DNA from: Chakrabartia godavariana
Lineage (GTDB): Bacteria > Pseudomonadota > Alphaproteobacteria > Sphingomonadales > Sphingomonadaceae
DNA: 64,000 bases
NCBI GenBank assembly: GCA_005518185.1
Contig: RKSN01000003.1
Span: forward strand, 372,001 to 436,000
Reading direction: 5' to 3'
Part shown: piece by piece, positions 56,328-63,954 of the stretch
Layout of the letters: each line of letters opens with the position of its first letter
Numbering within the stretch: position 1 is the first letter of the stretch
Position numbers and translations under genes: made by a program
The notes under the pieces: generated by a model
Databases searched by the model: none
What the model was told of the DNA's origin: nothing
Seen by the model: the letters and a program-made list of their open reading frames with translations, nothing else

Positions 56328-58165
56328 GCCTTCTTGGAGGCGATCCAGGCGTCGACCTGCTCTTCGAGCACATCGAGCGGCACCGGCCCGTTCTTGAGCA
56401 CGACGTCATGGAAGCCGCGGATGTCGAACTTGTCGCCCAACGCCGCCTGCGCCTTGTCGCGCAGCGCGCTGATCTTCAGGCGGCCGACCATGTAGGCCGT
56501 GGCCTGCCCCGGATAGATGATGTACCGCTCGATCGCCTTGACGATGCCCCCCGGTGCGTCGGCCGAATTGTCCTCGACATATTTGATCGCCTGTTCCCGC
56601 GTCCAGCGCTTGTGATGCAGGCCGCTGTCGACGACGAGCCGGATCGCGCGGTGCAGTTCAAGCTGAAGCCGCCCGAAATCGCGATAGGGATCCTTGTAGA
56701 GGCCCATGTCCTTGGCGAGCTTTTCCGAATAGAGGCCCCAGCCCTCCGTATAGGCGGTGAAGCCGCCAAAGCGCCGGAAGGGCGGCATGTCGGTCAGCTC
56801 GGTCTGGATCGTGCGCTGGAGGTGATGGCCCGGAAGGCCTTCATGATAAAACAGCGCCTCAACCTCGGTCAGCGGCATGTCCGCCATGTCGTAGAGGTTG
56901 GCATAATAGGTGCCGGGACGCGACCCGTCGGGCGACGGACCCTGATAAAAGGCCTTGCCCGCCGACTTTTCGCGGAACGCCTCGACGCGCTTCACGACCA
57001 GCGGCGCCTTGGGCAGGATGCCGAAATATTGCGGCAGCAGCGCGGTCACGTCCGCCTTCGCCTTTTCGGTTTCAGCGAGATATTGCGCGCGGCCTTCCTC
57101 GGTGTTGGGCGCGTAGAAACGCTTGTCCTCGCGCATGAACTTGAAGAAGGCCGACAGGTCACCCTGAAAGCCCGTTTTCTTCATGATCTCGCGCATTTCG
57201 CCATGGATGCGCGCGACCTGATCGAGGCCCAGCTGATGGACCTGATCGGGCGTCATGTCGGTCGTCGTATAGTTCTTGAGCAGCTGGGCGTAATAGCCCG
57301 CGCCATCCTTGAACCGCCACACGCCGTCATCGGTACCGGCGAGCTTTTCCTGCCGCTCCATCTCGGTCACGAGCTCGACATAGGCCGGCTTCACGGACGT
57401 GAGCAGCGCATCGGCCCCGGCCTGGATCAGCGCGTCCTTTTCCGCCTGCGGAATGTTGAGCTTCGTCACCTTTTCCTTCAGGTCCGCATAAAGCGGCGCC
57501 TCGGTCGCGATCTTGGTGAACGGGAAGCCGGAGACGACGTTCTTCGCATCGGCGATGACATAGGGGTAGACCCATTTGGGCGGCATGATGCCCTGCGCCG
57601 CGCGCGCCTTGGACTGTTCGGTCGCCTGACGCAGGGCAGTGCCCAGCCCCTTCAGGCGGCTGACATAGGCCTCGGCATCGGCCTTCGTGTCGACGCGGTG
57701 AATATTGATAAGGAAGGCAGGCAGCTCGCTCTGCGCGCCGTTCATCTGGTCATAGACATAGCCATAGCCGCGATACTTATAGCTGGCGTCCGACCGTTCG
57801 CGGACCTTTTCGAACAGGCGGTAGGAAAGGCGGCTTTCAGGCGAGAGCTTGGCCGGATCAAAGCGCGTGCGCATCTCCTTGAGCGCCGCCATCTCCGCTG
57901 CATGGTCGCGCGCTTCGGCAGCGTCGGTAAAGTCATCCCACTTGCCATAATCGGCATCCTTGATCCCGCGATAGGATTTGGACAGCGGAGAGCGGGCCAG
58001 CTGATCCGCATCGAACTTTTCAAAGAACGCCTTCAGTTCGGCATCCTGCGTCGCGGCCGGTGCGGAGGCCGCGGCCATATGGGCGCTGTGATCATGCTGG
58101 GCAAAGGCCAGCTGCGGGGAAGACATCAGGGCGAGAACGGATACGGCGATGAGCGAACGACGCAT
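56324..58165 (-). CDS. DUF885-family exported protein, putative metallo-carboxypeptidase
   Basis: 613-aa periplasmic protein with a signal peptide (M-R-R-S-L-I-A-V-S-V-L-A-L) ending before Q-H-D-H. A histidine-rich stretch follows. The family motif is H-E-G-L-P-G-H-H near residue 400, an H-E-x-x-x-H-H-like metal site, with a later E-G-W-G-L-Y. DUF885 proteins are suspected zinc peptidases, but I know of no firm substrate. AAGGAG before the ATG at 58165 decides the start; the ATG at 58180 is in the ribosome site. It sits between the ABC ATPase and its permease. Confidence 0.85.
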   Translation of the reverse strand: MRRSLIAVSVLALMSSPQLAFAQHDHSAHMAAASAPAATQDAELKAFFEKFDADQLARSPLSKSYRGIKDADYGKWDDFTDAAEARDHAAEMAALKEMRTRFDPAKLSPESRLSYRLFEKVRERSDASYKYRGYGYVYDQMNGAQSELPAFLINIHRVDTKADAEAYVSRLKGLGTALRQATEQSKARAAQGIMPPKWVYPYVIADAKNVVSGFPFTKIATEAPLYADLKEKVTKLNIPQAEKDALIQAGADALLTSVKPAYVELVTEMERQEKLAGTDDGVWRFKDGAGYYAQLLKNYTTTDMTPDQVHQLGLDQVARIHGEMREIMKKTGFQGDLSAFFKFMREDKRFYAPNTEEGRAQYLAETEKAKADVTALLPQYFGILPKAPLVVKRVEAFREKSAGKAFYQGPSPDGSRPGTYYANLYDMADMPLTEVEALFYHEGLPGHHLQRTIQTELTDMPPFRRFGGFTAYTEGWGLYSEKLAKDMGLYKDPYRDFGRLQLELHRAIRLVVDSGLHHKRWTREQAIKYVEDNSADAPGGIVKAIERYIIYPGQATAYMVGRLKISALRDKAQAALGDKFDIRGFHDVVLKNGPVPLDVLEEQVDAWIASKKA

Positions 58166-58256
58166 GGAAATCTCCTTCATGGTATGACCCTGTCCTAGCA
58201 ACTGCGGCGCAAAAGGGCGGACGCGCACCTGACATTGGTCGAAGCGCAACCGCGCT

Positions 58257-59006
58257 TCATCGAACGGCGGCCCGCGTGTCGGAGATGACGTGACCGTCCT
58301 GCATCTCCACAACGCGCGCGCACCGGGCGGCCAGCCCGGCATCATGCGTGATGATGAACAGCGTCGCGCCCGTCTCGGCCTGACGGGCGAACAGCAGATC
58401 CATGATCGCAGCCCCGGTATGTGCATCAAGATTGCCGGTCGGTTCATCGGCGAACAGGATTTCCGGGCGCGGCGCGAGCGCGCGGGCGATCGCCACGCGC
58501 TGCTGCTCCCCGCCCGACAGCTGCACCGGATAATGGCCCGTGCGCCCGGCAAGGCCGACCCGCTCCAGCTCAGCCGCCGCGCGCCCGAACGGATCGTCGC
58601 GCCCGGCAAGTTCAAGCGGCACGGCCACATTTTCCAGCGCAGTCATCGTGGGCAGCAGGTGGAAGGCCTGCAGGATCACCCCGATGCGGCCGCGCCGCGC
58701 CTTGGCCAGCCCATCTTCATCAAGCGTGCCGAAATCCTGACCGCCGGTTTCGATCGTGCCCCCCGTCGCGCGCTCGAGACCGGCAAGCACTGCCATCAGC
58801 GACGACTTGCCTGACCCGGAAGGGCCGAGCAGCGCGACCGTCTCGCCTTTGCGGACATCAAGGTCGATGCCCTTCAAAATGTCGACGCGCGCCTCCCCCG
58901 TCCCCAGAGAGAGGGTGACATTGCGCGCATTCATCACAATATGGGGAGAAGCATCGGTTTCGGTTTCAGGCACGGAAGAGCTTTCTGATGAAGCGTTTCG
59001 CAACAT
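58257..59006 (-). CDS. ABC transporter ATP-binding protein (YbbA/LolD-like)
   Basis: 249-aa ATPase of the MacB/LolD type. Walker [10 protein letters not shown] near residue 65, the signature L-S-G-G-E-Q-Q-R near 163, Walker [13 protein letters not shown] near 183, and the switch histidine in I-T-H-D are all present. It should power the FtsX-type permease at 53832-56327. The start is unsure: 59006 or 59024 would overlap the divergent tesA coding region (58988), while 58934 would avoid this but trims conserved-looking residues. The ATPase-tesA divergence matches E. coli ybbA-tesA. Confidence 0.9.
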   Translation of the reverse strand: MLRNASSESSSVPETETDASPHIVMNARNVTLSLGTGEARVDILKGIDLDVRKGETVALLGPSGSGKSSLMAVLAGLERATGGTIETGGQDFGTLDEDGLAKARRGRIGVILQAFHLLPTMTALENVAVPLELAGRDDPFGRAAAELERVGLAGRTGHYPVQLSGGEQQRVAIARALAPRPEILFADEPTGNLDAHTGAAIMDLLFARQAETGATLFIITHDAGLAARCARVVEMQDGHVISDTRAAVR

Positions 59007-59626
59007 ATGGGTCCGCTTGGGCATTTCTCCAAGCGCTGCTTCTTCTTTTCGCCAGCCCGGCGATGGCGCGCGAAAAGCTCGTCCTGGCCTTTGGGGACAG
59101 TCTGACCGCCGGATATGGTCTGGCGGCAGGCCAGTCCTTCCCCGCCCAGCTCCAGTCTTCCCTGCGCAAACAGGGGCTTTCGGTGCGCGTCCACAATGCC
59201 GGGGTCTCGGGTGAGACGACAGCGGCAGGCCGGGCCCGGCTCAACTGGGTGCTCGCCAGCCTCAAGGTGAAGCCCGATCTCGTGATCCTCGAACTCGGCG
59301 CCAATGACATGCTGCGCGGCCTGCCGCCCGCACAGGCGAGGGCGAACCTTGATGCGATGCTGACCGAGCTCAACAAGCGCAAGGTGCCTGTGCTGCTCGC
59401 CGGGATGCGGGCGTCGTTCAACCTCGACAAGACCTACCGCGCGCAGTTTGACGGCATGTATCCTGCGCTCGCCAGAAAGCACCGGGTGCGCTTCTATCCC
59501 TTCTTCATGGAAGGCGTGGCCGGCAACCGGGCGCTCCTTCTGAAGGACCAGCTGCACCCGACCGCGCCCGGTGTCGCCATCATCGTGCGGCGCATCCAGC
59601 CGATGGTGTCAGCCGCGCTGCGTTAG
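58988..59626 (+). CDS. tesA: Periplasmic GDSL esterase/lysophospholipase (acyl-CoA thioesterase I)
   Basis: 212-aa SGNH hydrolase with a signal peptide (W-A-F-L-Q-A-L-L-L-L-F-A-S-P-A-M-A). Block I is F-G-D-S-L-T-A-G-Y-G with S38 as the nucleophile, block III is L-G-A-N-D, and block V is D-Q-L-H-P, giving the Asp-His of the triad. E. coli TesA acts as thioesterase, lysophospholipase and arylesterase. The gene is divergent from the YbbA-like ATPase and convergent with a kappa-GST-like gene. Confidence 0.93.
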   Translation: MKRFATYGSAWAFLQALLLLFASPAMAREKLVLAFGDSLTAGYGLAAGQSFPAQLQSSLRKQGLSVRVHNAGVSGETTAAGRARLNWVLASLKVKPDLVILELGANDMLRGLPPAQARANLDAMLTELNKRKVPVLLAGMRASFNLDKTYRAQFDGMYPALARKHRVRFYPFFMEGVAGNRALLLKDQLHPTAPGVAIIVRRIQPMVSAALR

Positions 59627-59752
59627 GTCTCAACGTCTGAGAGGTATCCAACGACGTCCGTTCGTGTCGAGCGAAGTCGAGACACCTCGTGCCGCAAGTA
59701 CGTCCCTCGACTGCGCTCGGGACGAACGGGAAACCACGTCAGCCGCGCTGCG
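59608..59752. repeat. Inverted-repeat element bracketed by a 15-bp direct repeat
   Basis: GTCAGCCGCGCTGCG occurs at 59608-59622 (end of tesA) and again, identical, at 59738-59752 (end of the convergent gene), in direct orientation. Between them are inverse arms at 59659-59685 and 59702-59728 that agree at 22 of 27 positions (CGTTCGTGTCGAGCGAAG-like). The arrangement looks like an insertion with a duplicated target, or a local duplication. Confidence 0.75.
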
Positions 59753-60347
59753 CTAACGCGGCAGCGACCTGAGGCAGGCGCTCCTTTCCGAAGAACATCT
59801 CATCGCCCACGAAGAAGGTCGGGATCCCGAAAGCGCCGCGCGCGACGGCACGTTCGGTATTGGCGATGACGTCGGCCTTCACGTCATCCGAATCGGCCAG
59901 CGTGAGCAGCGCCACGCTGTCATGGCCCGCCGTCTCCAGCACCTGCGCCAGAACATCACGGTCGGACAGGTTCTTCTCTTCTTCCCACATCGCCGTCAGC
60001 AGCGTTTCGATGACGGCCGGCTGGATGCCCAGCCGCGCGGCGCCCGTCATGACGCGGACGGCCGTCAGGCTGTTGGGCGGGAAGTGCGGGTTCATCCGGA
60101 ACTTCGTTAGCTTGTGCGCGTCGATGAAGCGCTGAAACTCCAGCTGATCATAAGCGACCTTGGCGGGGACATCCGCATAGACCATCCAGGGCGGCCGGTT
60201 GCCCGTGGCCTTCATCAGCCCGCCGAGCAGGACGGGCACATAGACGGCGGCCGCCCCGGTCTGCGCGCAGAAGTCCGGGAGGACGCGGTGGACGAGATAG
60301 CCATTGGGCCCAGCCACATCGAAGAGAAATTCAAACATCTTGGTCAT
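59739..60347 (-). CDS. Kappa-GST / 2-hydroxychromene-2-carboxylate isomerase-like protein (DsbA fold)
   Basis: 202-aa thioredoxin-fold protein of the HCCA isomerase/kappa-GST family: F-E-F-L-F-D-V-A-G-P-N-G-Y-L at the start, a helical insert, and G-I-P-T-F-F-V-G with the cis-proline near 176. In characterised members a serine follows F-D-x-x (S-P-Y); here the position reads A-G-P-N, so the catalytic serine is replaced by glycine at about residue 13. Substrate and activity are therefore open. It starts 4 bp after the stop of the SDR gene and is probably cotranscribed with it. Confidence 0.83.
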   Translation of the reverse strand: MTKMFEFLFDVAGPNGYLVHRVLPDFCAQTGAAAVYVPVLLGGLMKATGNRPPWMVYADVPAKVAYDQLEFQRFIDAHKLTKFRMNPHFPPNSLTAVRVMTGAARLGIQPAVIETLLTAMWEEEKNLSDRDVLAQVLETAGHDSVALLTLADSDDVKADVIANTERAVARGAFGIPTFFVGDEMFFGKERLPQVAAALAQRG

Positions 60348-60351
60348 TGGG

Positions 60352-61080
60352 TCACCAGCTTTCGGTCCAGGGCCTGAGGTCAAGTTCATGCGTCCAGGCG
60401 CTGCGATGCTGCTTGTGGAGCGTCACATAGGCCGCCGCAATCGCATCGGGCGAGAGGACGCCGTCCTTTGCCTTCAGCGCGTCAAAGTCGGGGCGGAGAC
60501 CGCGCACAAATTCGGTGTCGATCCCGCCATCGATGATGCTGTGCGCCACATGGATGCCCTGCGGCCCCAGTTCGCGCGCCATCGACTGGGCGAGCATCCG
60601 CAGCGCGGCCTTTGCGCCGGAGAAGGCGGAGAAGCCCGTGCCCCCGCGCAGGCTTGCCGTGGCGCCGGTGAAGATGATCGTCCCGGTCCCGCGCGGGACC
60701 ATGTGGCGCGCGGCCTCGCGGCCCATCAGGAAGCCGGCAAAGGCCGCCATTTCCCAGACCTTGCGATAGACCTGCGCCGTCGTGTCGCGGATGCCGAAGC
60801 GGACATTGGCGCCGATGTTGAAGACGGCGACGTCAATAGCCCCGATCTCGGCCTCGATCGTATCGACCATCTGGACGACTTCGTCCTCGATCCGGGCATC
60901 GCCGGGAAAGGCGCGCGCCTCATGGCCCGCCTCGCGGATCGATTGGGCAAGCGCCTCAAGCTGGTCGGCATTGCGGGCGCGGCGGTTGACGCAGGCGACA
61001 TAGCCTTCGGCGGCGAACGCCCGCGCGACGGCCGCACCTGTCGCATCTCCGGCACCGACAATCAGGGCGGCTTTGGCCAT
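60352..61080 (-). CDS. Short-chain dehydrogenase-like protein lacking the catalytic tyrosine
   Basis: 242-aa Rossmann-fold protein. The cofactor loop is G-A-G-D-A-T-G-A-A near residues 9-17, the N-N-A-G motif reads N-I-G-A (88-91), and S143 is in T-G-A-T-A-S. The active-site Y-x-x-x-K reads F153-S-G-A-K157, so the proton-donating tyrosine is phenylalanine. I have seen closely similar proteins described as SDR family oxidoreductases, so this is probably a conserved subgroup rather than a decayed gene. AAGGAG precedes the ATG at 61080. Confidence 0.85.
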   Translation of the reverse strand: MAKAALIVGAGDATGAAVARAFAAEGYVACVNRRARNADQLEALAQSIREAGHEARAFPGDARIEDEVVQMVDTIEAEIGAIDVAVFNIGANVRFGIRDTTAQVYRKVWEMAAFAGFLMGREAARHMVPRGTGTIIFTGATASLRGGTGFSAFSGAKAALRMLAQSMARELGPQGIHVAHSIIDGGIDTEFVRGLRPDFDALKAKDGVLSPDAIAAAYVTLHKQHRSAWTHELDLRPWTESW

Positions 61081-61141
61081 CGCACTCTCCTTCGCCGCCT
61101 TGGGTAGCAACGAAGGACGGTCAGGTCACGCGCTTCGGCTG

Positions 61142-61480
61142 TCAGGCCTTCTCAAGCGTGCACTGCAAGGGATGCTGGTTCTGCCGGGCATAGTCGATGA
61201 CCTGGCTGACCTTGGTCTCGGCGACCTCATAGGTGAAGGTGCCGCACACACCGACGCCCTTTTGATGGACGTGGAGCATCACGCGGGTGGCTTGTTCCAG
61301 ATCCATTTTGAAGAAGCGCTGCAGGCAATGGACGACGAATTCCATCGGCGTGTAATCGTCGTTGAGCATGAGAACGCGATAGGGTTGCGGCTTCTTGGTC
61401 TTGTCGCGCGTCTTGGTCGCGACGCCGAGGCCGGTGCCGTTTCCATCCTTGTCGGGCGTATCTGACATGATCGTGCGCAT
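61142..61480 (-). CDS. clpS: ATP-dependent Clp protease adaptor ClpS
   Basis: 112-aa adaptor that hands N-degron substrates to ClpAP. After a disordered lysine-rich start comes the conserved core [16 protein letters not shown] near residue 35, the N-end binding pocket, and [11 protein letters not shown] near 72. AGAAG before the ATG at 61480 supports that start; 61468 is possible. clpA is not adjacent. The SDR gene follows 61 bp later on the same strand. Confidence 0.95.
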   Translation of the reverse strand: MRTIMSDTPDKDGNGTGLGVATKTRDKTKKPQPYRVLMLNDDYTPMEFVVHCLQRFFKMDLEQATRVMLHVHQKGVGVCGTFTYEVAETKVSQVIDYARQNQHPLQCTLEKA

Positions 61481-61542
61481 GGTCTTCTTTGAATATGGCA
61501 TGTGACGGCCCAAGGGCAAGCCGCCGCTATGGATAACGAACG

Positions 61543-61582
61543 AAAAAGGGCCGCCCCGGTTTCCCGGCGCGGCCCCCTTTTC
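61543..61582 (-). terminator. Terminator of the phasin gene
   Basis: AAAAAGGGCCGC (61543-61554) and GCGGCCCCCTTTT (61569-61581) form a stem. On the minus strand it ends GCGGCCC-TTTTT, 25 bp past the phasin stop. Confidence 0.85.
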
Positions 61583-61606
61583 CCTCGGGAGAGGGATTGG
61601 GTCGGC

Positions 61607-62209
61607 TTAGGCGGCGAAGCGCGCCTTGAGCTGTTCCGTTGCCGCCGCATAGCGGTTCTGGAGCGGCTGGGCGATTTCACCGGCCAGCTTCATGTAGAAC
61701 TCGGTCGACTTCGAGAAGTCGGCGACGACGGCGTCAAACTGGCTGCGCGCGAATTCGGCCTGCGCCTTCATCAGGTCAACCGGCGACTGCATCGCGGCGA
61801 GCGACTTCATGTGCGTCGTCGTGGCTTCCCAGTTCTTCTTGCCGAGTTCGACATTGTGCTGGGCGACGTCCTGCAGGCCCTTGGCTGCAGCCTTGCCCGA
61901 CGCGACGACAGCTTCGAGGTTCGCCTTCTGGAACTCGAGCGCTTCCTTCGACAGTTCGCCGCTCTTTTCAAAAGCGGTCTTCGCCTTGGCGGTCATGTCG
62001 TGAAACATGGTGGCAGCCTTGGCGCCCATGTCGGCAGTGGTGTTGGTGGTTTCTTCGGTCATCGTCACAAATCCTTGTTCTGAGGCCGGTGCCGTAGGCA
62101 CGGGCGAGTCTGCGCCTGAAATGACAGGCTTCGGAGCCTTGGCCCCGCTTGCCGCCTTGCGACGGCTGGCTGCTTTCGCTGCCCCCTTATCTGGTACGGA
62201 AGTCGTCAT
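61607..62209 (-). CDS. Phasin family protein
   Basis: 200-aa helical protein. The phasin domain runs from about residue 75: an amphipathic, Ala-rich segment with F-Q-K-A-N-L-E-A-V-V and later D-L-M-K-A-Q-A-E-F-A-R. Phasins coat polyhydroxyalkanoate granules or act as general surface-binding chaperones. The first 50 residues are an Ala/Lys/Pro tail of the sort phasins often carry, which favours the ATG at 62209. However AAGGA lies correctly before an internal ATG at 62062, which would give a 151-aa form; both products may exist. No PHA synthase is in the window. Confidence 0.82.
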   Translation of the reverse strand: MTTSVPDKGAAKAASRRKAASGAKAPKPVISGADSPVPTAPASEQGFVTMTEETTNTTADMGAKAATMFHDMTAKAKTAFEKSGELSKEALEFQKANLEAVVASGKAAAKGLQDVAQHNVELGKKNWEATTTHMKSLAAMQSPVDLMKAQAEFARSQFDAVVADFSKSTEFYMKLAGEIAQPLQNRYAAATEQLKARFAA

Positions 62210-62219
62210 GTTGCGATGC

Positions 62220-62248
62220 ACAATATTCGAAGTGCCGCCGATGTGCAA
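62220..62248 (-). promoter_or_regulatory. Candidate housekeeping promoter of the phasin gene
   Basis: On the minus strand TTGCAC (62248-62243), a 17-bp spacer and TATTGT (62225-62220). The predicted start lies 3-5 bases before the ATG at 62209, so the long form could be read from a nearly leaderless message. Confidence 0.4.
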
Positions 62249-62302
62249 GCATTTTTTGTGCGCTGCAACATAACTGAAAGATTGCGGCGCAAACCGCCAG
62301 TT

Positions 62303-62821
62303 TCAGGCCATTTTCCGGCGATAGAGAAACTCGTCGTCGCGGTGGCTGCCGACCATGAAATAGGTGTCGGCGATCCATTCAAACCCGTATCGGTGGTAGA
62401 ATCGCTGCGCGCGCGCATTTTCGGCCCAGACCGAAAGGATGATTTCATCGGCCGCGCGCGCGTCGGCTTCGACAAGGACCCAGTCCATCAGCGCCTGGGC
62501 AACGCCTGCGCCCTGATGCGTCGCCATGAGGTAGAGCTGCTTCAGCTCGACAACGGTGCGGTCGCCGGGATGATAGTCGAGCGAGACATCAAGGCCGAGC
62601 TTGCAATAGCCGACCAGCTGCCCGTCCGCCTCCGCCACGCGGAACAGATAGCGCGGACTGGCGAGCTGCGCGGCAACGACGTCGGGCGCGTAGACGTCTT
62701 CGAGAAAGGCGGCGAGATCCTCCGGGCGATAGAGATGTCCGAAGGTCTCGACAAAGCTGTTGCGTCCAAGCGCCGCGAGCGCCGCCGCCTCATGGGCGGC
62801 GGGCGCCCGATAGACGATCAT
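62303..62821 (-). CDS. GNAT-family N-acetyltransferase
   Basis: 172-aa protein of the GNAT fold. The acetyl-CoA loop is in Y-L-M-A-T-H-Q-G-A-G-V-A-Q near residue 97 (Q-x-x-G-x-A/G). S-V-W-A-E-N-A-R-A-Q-R-F-Y-H-R-Y-G-F-E near 128 is the typical last part of the fold. The acceptor is unknown. The ATG overlaps the stop of the acyl-CoA dehydrogenase gene by four bases, so it is read in the same operon. Confidence 0.88.
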   Translation of the reverse strand: MIVYRAPAAHEAAALAALGRNSFVETFGHLYRPEDLAAFLEDVYAPDVVAAQLASPRYLFRVAEADGQLVGYCKLGLDVSLDYHPGDRTVVELKQLYLMATHQGAGVAQALMDWVLVEADARAADEIILSVWAENARAQRFYHRYGFEWIADTYFMVGSHRDDEFLYRRKMA

Positions 62822-63954
62822 GCCGCCGTCGGAAGCGTCAGGGCTTCATAACGGTCGAGGTGCCAGTCGGCCGAACCGAACTGCCCCTCAATCATCGTCG
62901 CCCGCTTGAAGTAATGGCCGATCGCCAGTTCCTGCGTGATGCCGATGCCGCCATGCGTCTGGATGGCATTCTGCCCGACGAACTTGGCCGAGCGCGACAC
63001 CTTGGCCTTGGCGAGGCTGACGACCGCCTTGCGCTCTTCGGCCGGCAGGTCGAGCTTCAGCGTTGCCATCAGCGTCATCGACATGATCTGTTCGACTTCG
63101 AGGAACATGTCCGCCATGCGGTGCTGGAGCACCTGGAAGCGGCCGATCGGCTGACCGAACTGCTGGCGCTGCTTCGAATAGTCGAGCGTGCCTTCATGCA
63201 GCTTGCGCGTGACGCCGCAGGCCTCGCCGCACACAGCGACCGTCGCTTCGTCGACGATCTTTTCGATGAGGTCGATGCCCCCCGACAGCAGGGCATCGCC
63301 GGGGATGGCGACGTTTTCGAAATAGACTTCCGACGCCTGGAAGCCGTCAACCGTCGGATAGTCGCGCCGGGTGATGCCGGGCGTGTTCGCGTCGATCAGG
63401 AACAGCTCGACGCCGGCCCGCTCACGCTGGCTGCCGCCGGTGCGCGCGGTGACGAGCAGATGCGTCGCCCAGGGGGCGGCATAGACGACCGACTTGTGCC
63501 CGTTGAGCACATAGCCCGCGCCGTCCTTCTTCGCGGTAGTCGTGACATTGGCGAGGTTGTAGCGGCCCTTCGGCTCGGCATAGGCAAAGCCGATGATGAC
63601 GTTGCCGCCGATGATTTCGGGGATCACGGCATCGGCCAGTGCGCCGCCCGACGCCTTCAGAGCCCCGCCGCCGATCACGACCGTCTGGAGATAGGGCTCG
63701 ATCGCGATGACATTGCCCAGTTCTTCCATCATGATCATGTTTTCAAGCGCACCGCCGCCAAGGCCGCCCTGCTCCTCGGAAAAGGGCGCGGACAGGATGC
63801 CGAGTTCAGTCGCAAGCGCGCGCCAGATACCCGGATCACGGCCGGCGCTGCTGGCAATCATCTTCTTGCGCGTTTCAAAATCATAGGTGTCGGCGAGGAA
63901 ACGGGCGAGCGTGTCGCGCAGCATGTCCTGCGTGTCGGTATAGTTGAAATCCAT
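62818..63954 (-). CDS. Acyl-CoA dehydrogenase family protein
   Basis: 378-aa flavoprotein with the three-part ACAD structure. An N-terminal helical domain (L-S-A-P-F-S-E-E-Q-G-G-L-G-G-G near 52) is followed by a beta domain with F-A-Y-A-E-P near 123 and N-G-H-K near 152, and a C-terminal helical domain with R-Q-Q-F-G-Q-P-I-G near 263 and Q-T-H-G-G-I-G-I-T-Q-E near 335. It lacks the common Y-E-G-T/S ending, as in the FadE-type subgroup for steroid or bile-acid side chains, which work as heteromers. AGAGGC precedes the ATG. A partner gene may lie upstream beyond the window edge. Confidence 0.9.
   Translation of the reverse strand: MDFNYTDTQDMLRDTLARFLADTYDFETRKKMIASSAGRDPGIWRALATELGILSAPFSEEQGGLGGGALENMIMMEELGNVIAIEPYLQTVVIGGGALKASGGALADAVIPEIIGGNVIIGFAYAEPKGRYNLANVTTTAKKDGAGYVLNGHKSVVYAAPWATHLLVTARTGGSQRERAGVELFLIDANTPGITRRDYPTVDGFQASEVYFENVAIPGDALLSGGIDLIEKIVDEATVAVCGEACGVTRKLHEGTLDYSKQRQQFGQPIGRFQVLQHRMADMFLEVEQIMSMTLMATLKLDLPAEERKAVVSLAKAKVSRSAKFVGQNAIQTHGGIGITQELAIGHYFKRATMIEGQFGSADWHLDRYEALTLPTAA

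Noticed and set aside
50265-56495. A 2076-codon open frame on the plus strand, opposite the TonB receptor, infC and the FtsX-type permease.
   Set aside because: It is a mirror of real genes: high GC and low use of codons that give antisense stops keep the frame open. Its protein is a low-complexity mix of R, G, A and D without domains, and it lies opposite well-supported genes.
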